From assembly GCF_945906275.1 (NCBI RefSeq), contig NZ_CAMDRA010000015.1, forward strand, positions 1 to 38,453: DNA of 38,453 nt. Direction: 5' to 3'. The notes under the pieces were generated by a model, which was not told the DNA's origin, ran no database searches, and was given only the letters and a program-made list of their open reading frames with translations. This document shows, piece after piece, positions 32,978-38,453 of the stretch (its first letter is position 1; each line of letters starts with the position of its first letter). Made by a program: the position numbers and the translations under genes. This DNA comes from Dongia mobilis (GTDB lineage: Bacteria > Pseudomonadota > Alphaproteobacteria > Dongiales > Dongiaceae).

Positions 32978-33013
32978 TCAGGTCACTTTGCAGGTGTACT
33001 GGAAGACCGACGA

Positions 33014-33042
33014 CCATCGGGGGCAGAACCCGCCCCCGATGG
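33014..33042 (-). promoter_or_regulatory. strong intercistronic hairpin between glpV and glpS
   Basis: CCATCGGGGGC (33014-33024) and GCCCCCGATGG (33032-33042) form a perfect 11-bp stem with a 7-nt loop, 27 bp after the glpV stop. No T-run follows. Such elements behind a binding-protein gene usually protect the upstream mRNA and keep downstream permease levels low; that role is inferred. Confidence 0.75.
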
Positions 33043-33068
33043 CGCCGTCGTTCGTGTCGTGGAACGGA

Positions 33069-34811
33069 TTACTGGTTTTCCGTCCAACGCTTGATCAACT
33101 CATCATAGGCGATGGTCTCGCCCGTGGGCTTCTCATTTTCAAGCTTGGCATGGGGACCCTTGTCCTTGCCAAGCCATTCCGCCGGGTCCTTCGGCTCGTT
33201 GAGACGCGGACCGCAGCCGCCATAGGTCTTGTTGGCTTCATCGGCCTGCTGCATGCGGGCCATGACGTCATCCATCTCGCCGGCGAGACGGTCCATAGCT
33301 TCCTGAGGCGTGAACGCACCCGAGTTCACGTCACCGATGTTCTGCCACCAGAGCTGAGCCAGCTTCGGATAGTCAGGCACGTTGACGCCGGTCGGCGACC
33401 AGTTGACACGGTCGGGCGAGCGATAGAACTCGACCAGGCCGCCCAGCTTGCCAGCACGCTCGGTGAAGGACTCATGACGCACGGTGCTGTCGCGGATGAA
33501 GGTGAGACCAACATGGCTCTTCTTCACATCGACCGTCTTCGAGGTGACGAACTGGGCATAGAGCCAGGCCGCCTTCTGGTTCTCGAGCGGGGTCGATTTG
33601 AACAGCGTCCAGGAACCGGTGTCCTGGTAGCCGAGCTTCTGGCCTTCCTTCCAGTACGGGCCATGCGGCGACGGTGCCATACGCTAGAGCGGCGTGCCGG
33701 AATCGTCGACCGTGTTGTTGCCATCAGCCTTCGGGGCCACCATCGACGCCGTGAATGCGGTGTACCAGAAGATCTGCTGGGCAACGTTGCCTTGGCTCAA
33801 GGCCGGCAGCGACTGATAGAAGTCGTAGTCGGCTGCGCCCGGAGGCGCGTAGTTGCGGAGCCATTCGTCCCATTTCGCGATCGCATAGACCGAGGCCGGG
33901 CCGTTGGTTTCACCACCGCGCGAGACGGAAGCGCCGGCCGGGTTGCAGGAGCCTTCCTCCATGCGAATGCCCCATTCGTCGATCGGACAGCCGTTCGGCA
34001 GGCCTTTCGACCCTGCGCCGGCCATCGAGAGCCAGGCGTCGGTCATACGCCACCCGAGATCGGGCGCGCGCTTGCCGTAATCCATGTGGCCGTAGATCTG
34101 GACACCGTCGATTTCCTTCACGTCCTTGGAGAAGAATTCGGCGATATCCTCATAGGCCGACCAATTCACCGGCACGCCCAGATAGTAGCCATACTTGGCC
34201 TTGAACTTTTCCTGGAGATCCTTGCGGTCGAACCAGTCCTTGCGGAACCAATAGAGGTTCGCAAATTGCTGGTCGGGCAGCTGCCACAGCTTGCCGTCCG
34301 GACCCGTGGTGAACGACTTGCCCATGAAGTCGTCGATGTCGAGGGTCGGGCTGGTGACGTCCTTGCCGTCGCCGGCCATGAAGTCGGTGAGGTTGACCGC
34401 GCTCTGCAGACGCGAATGCGTCCCGATGAGATCGGAATCGTTCACATACCCGTCATAGAGGCTGCGGTTGGTCTGCATCTGTGTCTGCACCGCCTGCACG
34501 ACCTCGCCTTCGCCGAGGAGCTGGTGGTTGACCTTGATGCCGGTGATTTCCTCGAACGCCTTGGTCAGGACCTTCGATTCATATTCGTGCGTCGGAATGG
34601 TTTCCGACAGAACGTTGACTTCCATCCCCTTGAAGGGTTCGGCAGCTTTAACGAACCACTCCATTTCCTTTATCTGCTCGTCCTTGGACAGAGCCGAAGG
34701 CTGGAACTCCGAATCAATCCATTTCTTGGCCGCATCCATATCTGCGAACGCCGGGACACTTCCCATTGCCAGCATCATTGCGGCCAACGACACGGTACGA
34801 CGGATCGCCAT
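33069..34811 (-). pseudogene. glpV: glycerol-binding periplasmic protein interrupted by an in-frame UAG
   Basis: The frame from the ATG at 34811 to 33069 would encode a 580-residue binding protein, but codon 376 is TAG (33686-33684). The N-terminal part has a signal peptide ending AFAD, then SETIPTHEYESKVLTKAFEE. It ends DDSGTPL, stop, and resumes at once as RMAPSPHGPYWKEGQKLGY with the conserved LKSTP-like and YAQFVTSKTVDVKKSH blocks. From memory of homologues the missing residue is Trp (PLWRMAPSPHG), so one G-to-A change in TGG explains it. UAG is followed by C. A C-terminal restart product would lack the signal peptide. The start at 34811 has AGGAGG 9 bp upstream. Otherwise no decay is visible. 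Confidence 0.88.
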
Positions 34812-34916
34812 GATCGTTTTCCTCCTCATGTGCGCTTAAAGATTTAACACCCGGCCAGTGCGCACTTTTCCAACCGGACGATTCCTGAAATCAGCGGCTG
34901 CATCATCGGCGCGCGG

Positions 34917-36455
34917 TCACACATGGCCGGCAAGAGCCGGCTGCTGGTGACGCACGAGCAATGATGCAACGAATTCTTCGAGGGCCGATTGCTCGGCCGT
35001 GGTCATATGGAGGCCAAGTTTGGAGCGCCGCCAGATAATATCCTCGGCGCTGGTGGCCCATTCCTGGTCCATGAGATAGCGGACTTCCGCTTCGGTCAAG
35101 CTCGGACCAAAGCGTCGGCCGAGATCATCCGACGCCCGCGCATTGCCCATGATGTGGTGGGCGCGCGTGCCATAGGCGCGCACCAGGCGGCGTGCCTCGC
35201 GCAGTTCAAGAAACGGATATTTCTTGGCGAGCGTGCCGACCTGTGTCGCGAATTCGTTAACGGGGAAATCGCCACCCGGCAACGTGCCGGTTGCAGTCCA
35301 TGGCGCCTTCATGCCGGGGAAGGTCGGCTGCAGTTTTTCCAGCGCCGCCTCTGCCAGACGACGATAGGTCGTGATCTTGCCGCCGAAGACCGACAGCAGG
35401 GGCGCTTCACCAGACTTCTGGTCGAGTTTCAGGACATAGTCGCGGGTCGCATCCTGCGCCTTGCTGGCGCCATCGTCATAGAGGGGGCGGATGCCGGCAT
35501 AGGTCCAGCGGATGTTGGCGCGCGTGACCGGCGCCTGGAAATACTCGCTGGCCGCCGACAACAGGTAATCGGTCTCGGTGTCGGAGATCGCCACCTTGCC
35601 GGGTTCGCCCTGATAGTCGGCATCGGTGGTGCCGATCAGGGTGAAGTCCTGCTCATACGGGATCGCAAAACAGATGCGCCCGTCTGCGTTCTGGAAAATA
35701 TAGGCGCGGTCATGGTCGAACAGCTTCTCGACCACGATGTGGCTGCCCTTGACGGTGCGGATCTTGTCTGGCGCGTTCATGCCGACGGCGCCGCCGAGAA
35801 AGCTCGATACCCAGGGGCCGGCCGCGTTGACCAGGGCACGGGCTTTGGCTTCCGTCACGACGCCATCCGGGCCTTCCAGCGTGAGATGCCAAAGATCCCC
35901 TTCGCGCCGCGCCGAGGTGCAGCGGGTGCGCACATGAATCTCGGCACCGCGCTCGGCGGCATCGCGCGCATTGAGCACGACGAGGCGCGCATCCTCGACC
36001 CAGCAATCCGAATATTCGAAGGCATGGGTGAAGCCGGGCTTCAGCGGCGCGCCGGCAGCGTCGTGACGCAGATCGATGCTGCGCGTGCCGGGCAAAATCT
36101 TGCGGCCGCCGAGATTGTCATAGAGGAAGAGGCCGAGGCGCACGAACCAGCGCGGCCGCAGACCCTTGTGATGGGGCAGGATGAAGCGCAGCGGCCAGAT
36201 GATATGAGGTGCCGCGCGCAGCAGCACCTCGCGCTCGATGAGCGCCTCGCGCACCAAGCGGAATTCGTAGTGCTCAAGATAGCGAAGGCCGCCATGGATC
36301 AACTTGGTGGAAGCCGAAGACGTGCCGCTGGCAAGGTCGTTCTGCTCGGCGAGCAGGACCTTCAGGCCACGACCGACGGCATCACGGGCAATACCGCACC
36401 CGTTGACGCCACCGCCGATCACGGCGATGTCGAAAATTTCCGCCCCGTTGGGCAT
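34917..36455 (-). CDS. glpD: glycerol-3-phosphate dehydrogenase (FAD, aerobic)
   Basis: A 512-residue membrane-associated flavoprotein oxidising glycerol 3-phosphate to dihydroxyacetone phosphate with electrons to quinone. The FAD motif DIAVIGGGVNGCGIARDA is at 9-26, and GTSSASTKLIHGGLRYLEH follows, both hallmarks of GlpD. ALVNAAGPWV and the C-terminal WRRSKLGLHMT are intact. It precedes glpV by 105 bp on the same strand. Glycerol kinase is not in the window, although it is needed to link uptake to this enzyme. Confidence 0.97.
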   Translation of the reverse strand: MPNGAEIFDIAVIGGGVNGCGIARDAVGRGLKVLLAEQNDLASGTSSASTKLIHGGLRYLEHYEFRLVREALIEREVLLRAAPHIIWPLRFILPHHKGLRPRWFVRLGLFLYDNLGGRKILPGTRSIDLRHDAAGAPLKPGFTHAFEYSDCWVEDARLVVLNARDAAERGAEIHVRTRCTSARREGDLWHLTLEGPDGVVTEAKARALVNAAGPWVSSFLGGAVGMNAPDKIRTVKGSHIVVEKLFDHDRAYIFQNADGRICFAIPYEQDFTLIGTTDADYQGEPGKVAISDTETDYLLSAASEYFQAPVTRANIRWTYAGIRPLYDDGASKAQDATRDYVLKLDQKSGEAPLLSVFGGKITTYRRLAEAALEKLQPTFPGMKAPWTATGTLPGGDFPVNEFATQVGTLAKKYPFLELREARRLVRAYGTRAHHIMGNARASDDLGRRFGPSLTEAEVRYLMDQEWATSAEDIIWRRSKLGLHMTTAEQSALEEFVASLLVRHQQPALAGHV

Positions 36456-36579
36456 GGGCTGACGCTTCCTCCGCAGCCGATCCCGGTCGACCCCTCCCTT
36501 GTCCAGCGGACCAAGTTACGGGCTTTGGCTGATGCAGCGGGCTAGTTTCCGCCAGATCGCGTCGTGACCAGGAATCGGG

Positions 36580-36624
36580 TTTCGTTACTTTCGGAAGGGA
36601 TCGTGAAACGAAATAAAACGAAAG
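36580..36624. promoter_or_regulatory. candidate GlpR operator upstream of glpD
   Basis: Two direct copies of ACGAAA (36608-36613 and 36618-36623, 10 bp apart) face two TTTCG copies (36580-36584 and 36589-36593, 9 bp apart). The paired half-sites spaced by about one helical turn resemble DeoR-family operators. They are 125-170 bp upstream of the glpD ATG, next to the gene for a DeoR-family regulator. Confidence 0.6.
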
Positions 36625-36700
36625 ACAAGAGAAAATTCTTTGGCGGATAAGGTTCTCTTCTGATCCAAATCGCCAATAAAACGCACAATATGAACAAGGA

Positions 36701-36721
36701 CATTTGCGAATTTCGCAAATG
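36701..36721. promoter_or_regulatory. 21-bp palindrome between glpR and glpD
   Basis: CATTTGCGAA (36701-36710) and TTCGCAAATG (36712-36721) are perfect 10-bp arms around one T. It begins 19 bp past the glpR stop. It could be an operator, or a short terminator for glpR, though no T-run follows. Confidence 0.6.
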
Positions 36722-36739
36722 CGAAAGAGATCTAACTCC

Positions 36740-37537
36740 TTACCCTGCCTCAGATTCTTCAACCGGCGGACCACCTGGCGCGACGGCGATCATGGTGCCG
36801 CTGTGGCGGCAGATCTCGCCGATCGTCTCCGGCGGCGCCCGGTCGGTGACGAAGATGTTGATCTCGGAGAGATGGCCGATACGGACCGGCGCGGTGCGGG
36901 TGAACTTCATCGAATCAGCAACCAGGATGACGTTCCGGGCGTTGGCGATGATCGCCTGCGCCACGCGCACCTCGCGATAATCGAAATCGAGCAGCGAGCC
37001 GTCATCATCGATGGCCGAGACACCGATCACGGCATAGTCGACCTTGAACTGGGACATGAAATCGACCGCCTGTTCGCCGACGATGCCGCCATCGGCGCGG
37101 CGCAGCATGCCGCCCGCCACGATGACGTCGATACGCTGCGAGGGCAGCAGGATGCCGGCCACATGGATGTTGTTGGTGATTACCAGCAGCCCTTCATGGG
37201 CGCGCAGCGCCCTGGCCACTTCTTCCGTGGTCGTGCCGATATTTATGAACAGCGACGACCCGTTGGAAATCAACGTCGCCGCATGCTCGCCGATCCGCCG
37301 CTTTTCGTCATCGGCCAGATGGCGCCGCGCCTCATAGGCGACGTTCTCGACGCCGGAAGCAAGGATGGCGCCGCCATGGGTGCGCGTCAGCAGGCGCTGG
37401 CCGCAAAGATCATTGAGATCCTTGCGGATGGTCTGCGGCGTCACATCGAATTTGGCGGCCAGTTCCTCGACATTGACCCGCCCGTTGAGGCGAGCCATGC
37501 CGAGAATGTCGTTCTGTCGTGGCGTGGGCGTGAACAT
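36740..37537 (-). CDS. glpR: DeoR-family transcriptional regulator of glycerol genes
   Basis: A 265-residue repressor. The DNA-binding domain opens TPRQNDILGMARLNGRVNVE and has FDVTPQTIRKDLNDL with the family's conserved helix. RTHGGAIL joins it to a sugar-phosphate-binding domain with INIGTTTEEVARAL, which binds glycerol 3-phosphate in E. coli GlpR. Assignment as GlpR rests on position immediately upstream of glpD and the transporter genes. It probably regulates the operon at the repeats in 36580-36624. Confidence 0.9.
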   Translation of the reverse strand: MFTPTPRQNDILGMARLNGRVNVEELAAKFDVTPQTIRKDLNDLCGQRLLTRTHGGAILASGVENVAYEARRHLADDEKRRIGEHAATLISNGSSLFINIGTTTEEVARALRAHEGLLVITNNIHVAGILLPSQRIDVIVAGGMLRRADGGIVGEQAVDFMSQFKVDYAVIGVSAIDDDGSLLDFDYREVRVAQAIIANARNVILVADSMKFTRTAPVRIGHLSEINIFVTDRAPPETIGEICRHSGTMIAVAPGGPPVEESEAG

Positions 37538-37632
37538 GGATCGGTCCGGACAGGGTTGATGCGTGCCTAGAGATTAGTCACGCCGCGTGCGCTCTGCCAA
37601 TCCGCTTTCGTGCGAAGCCGATGGATGATCTG

Positions 37633-38453
37633 TTAGCGCCTGCGGCGTAAATCGCGGAGCTCGGCAAAGCTGCTGACGCGGAGCAACAGGACCAGGGCGC
37701 CAAAGACGATCCCGCCGGCCGCAATGATGATGCAGAGCGCGATTGCCTGCTCCAACGTGCTGGCGAATGACCCGGGCCAGACCCAGTTGCTTACGCCCCA
37801 GGTAGAGAGGCCAAGACCGGCACAACTCAGCAACAAACGCGGCATGATCCGGCGCAAGCGGTCGTCGAAGGTCAGGAAACCACGTCGCAGCAGAATGGCG
37901 GCGAGCAGGATCGCGTTGATCCAGGCCGATGCCATGGCGCCGATCGCAACGCCGATGAAGCCATAGGTCGGCGTCAACAGGGCGCTGATGGCGATGTTGA
38001 TGACAACGCTGATCGCTGCCTGCTTGAACGGGGTCGTCGTATCTTCGCGTGCCAGGAACGCCGCCGTCAGCGCCTTGTTGGCGACATAGGCCGGCAGGCC
38101 CGCCGACATGATGATCAAGGCAAGCGCCACCGAACTGGCATCGTCATGCCCGAACGCGCCGCGCTGATAGACGGTCGTGACGATTGGCAAGGCGGCGACC
38201 ATCAGGCCGACGGTTGCCGGCAGCGACAGGAGCAGGCCCAGTTCCAGGGCGCGATTCTGCATGCGCAGTGCCGCCGCCGGTTCGTCGCTGCGCAGCGACC
38301 GCGTCAGGGCCGGCAGCAGTACCACGCCAATCGCGGAGCCAATCAGCGCCAGCGGCAATTGGTAGAGCCGGTCCGCATAGTAGATGTAGGAGACCGAACC
38401 CGGATGCAACGAGGCCAGGATCGTTGAGACGGCAAGGTTGATCTGATTGACGC
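37633..38453 (-). CDS. murJ: lipid II flippase MurJ, C-terminal part (runs off the right edge)
   Basis: The visible 273 residues are the C-terminal half of an integral membrane MurJ/MviN protein, which moves lipid II across the inner membrane for peptidoglycan synthesis. SVSYIYYADRLYQLPLALIG, VVLLPALTRSLRS and AFLAREDTTTPFKQA are diagnostic. About eight hydrophobic helices are visible. The C terminus is basic (FAELRDLRRRR). The start is to the right of the window. It is on the same strand as glpR, 95 bp upstream of it; nothing functional is seen in the gap. Confidence 0.95.
   Translation of the reverse strand, partial: VNQINLAVSTILASLHPGSVSYIYYADRLYQLPLALIGSAIGVVLLPALTRSLRSDEPAAALRMQNRALELGLLLSLPATVGLMVAALPIVTTVYQRGAFGHDDASSVALALIIMSAGLPAYVANKALTAAFLAREDTTTPFKQAAISVVINIAISALLTPTYGFIGVAIGAMASAWINAILLAAILLRRGFLTFDDRLRRIMPRLLLSCAGLGLSTWGVSNWVWPGSFASTLEQAIALCIIIAAGGIVFGALVLLLRVSSFAELRDLRRRR

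Noticed and set aside
32754-34847. 697-codon rightward frame opposite glpV and part of glpS
   Set aside because: Its length comes from high GC content on the antisense strand. It does not explain the UAGs, which are in the strand with clear binding-protein homology.
34989-36545. 518-codon rightward frame opposite glpD
   Set aside because: Shadow of glpD, which is intact and fully recognisable.

Overview
The window is high-GC DNA, almost completely coding, with short intergenic gaps and many stop/start overlaps. Gene content points to an alphaproteobacterium, probably of the Rhodospirillales type: divergent lysC/ubiG, a zinc-finger gene touching polA, DUF3572 and DUF2160 proteins, a rhizobial-type glycerol ABC transporter, and an Hmu haem system with HemP. 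The genus cannot be read from the sequence. There are no insertion sequences, phage genes, CRISPR arrays or rRNAs. The only RNA gene seen is tRNA-Arg(CCG).

Layout. 1-7.5 kb is housekeeping: lysC (partial), ubiG, a secreted SYLF protein, polA with its zinc-finger neighbour, an orphan ABC ATPase, a lipoprotein hydrolase and DUF3572. 7.5-11.4 kb is a compact cassette: an O-carbamoyltransferase, a 49-residue DUF5989 protein, an SxtJ-type membrane protein and a divergent membrane-anchored SGNH protein. 11.6-16.1 kb holds the tRNA, a DUF4328 membrane protein, a membrane-anchored methyltransferase, an unknown protein and a DEAD-box helicase with a repetitive basic tail. 16.4-18.9 kb has a flavin/4Fe-4S demethylase-like oxidoreductase translationally coupled to a YaiI (DUF188) protein. 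18.9-22.4 kb is a leftward run: periplasmic binding protein, 3-hydroxyacyl-CoA dehydrogenase-like enzyme, and cobalt-type nitrile hydratase alpha, beta and activator. 22.5-23.4 kb is a Tat-exported dienelactone hydrolase.

23.5-28.7 kb is an iron module. The leftward hemP-hmuSTUV operon and rightward bfd diverge from an AT-rich region holding two good Fur-box matches, and bfd converges on bfr. No TonB-dependent haem receptor is in the window.

28.8-37.5 kb is a complete leftward glycerol module in the order glpR, glpD, glpV (binding protein), glpS, glpT (ATPases), glpP, glpQ (permeases), glpU (DUF2160). Two of its genes, glpV and glpP, are interrupted by a single in-frame UAG with the reading frame otherwise intact on both sides. 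Both UAGs are followed by C. UAG is also the normal stop of several intact genes here, so the code is not globally reassigned. This is the most unusual signal in the window; it could be decay, sequence error or readthrough. The module also has an asymmetric pair of ATPases, an 11-bp intercistronic hairpin after glpV, and operator-like repeats upstream of glpD. The window ends inside murJ.
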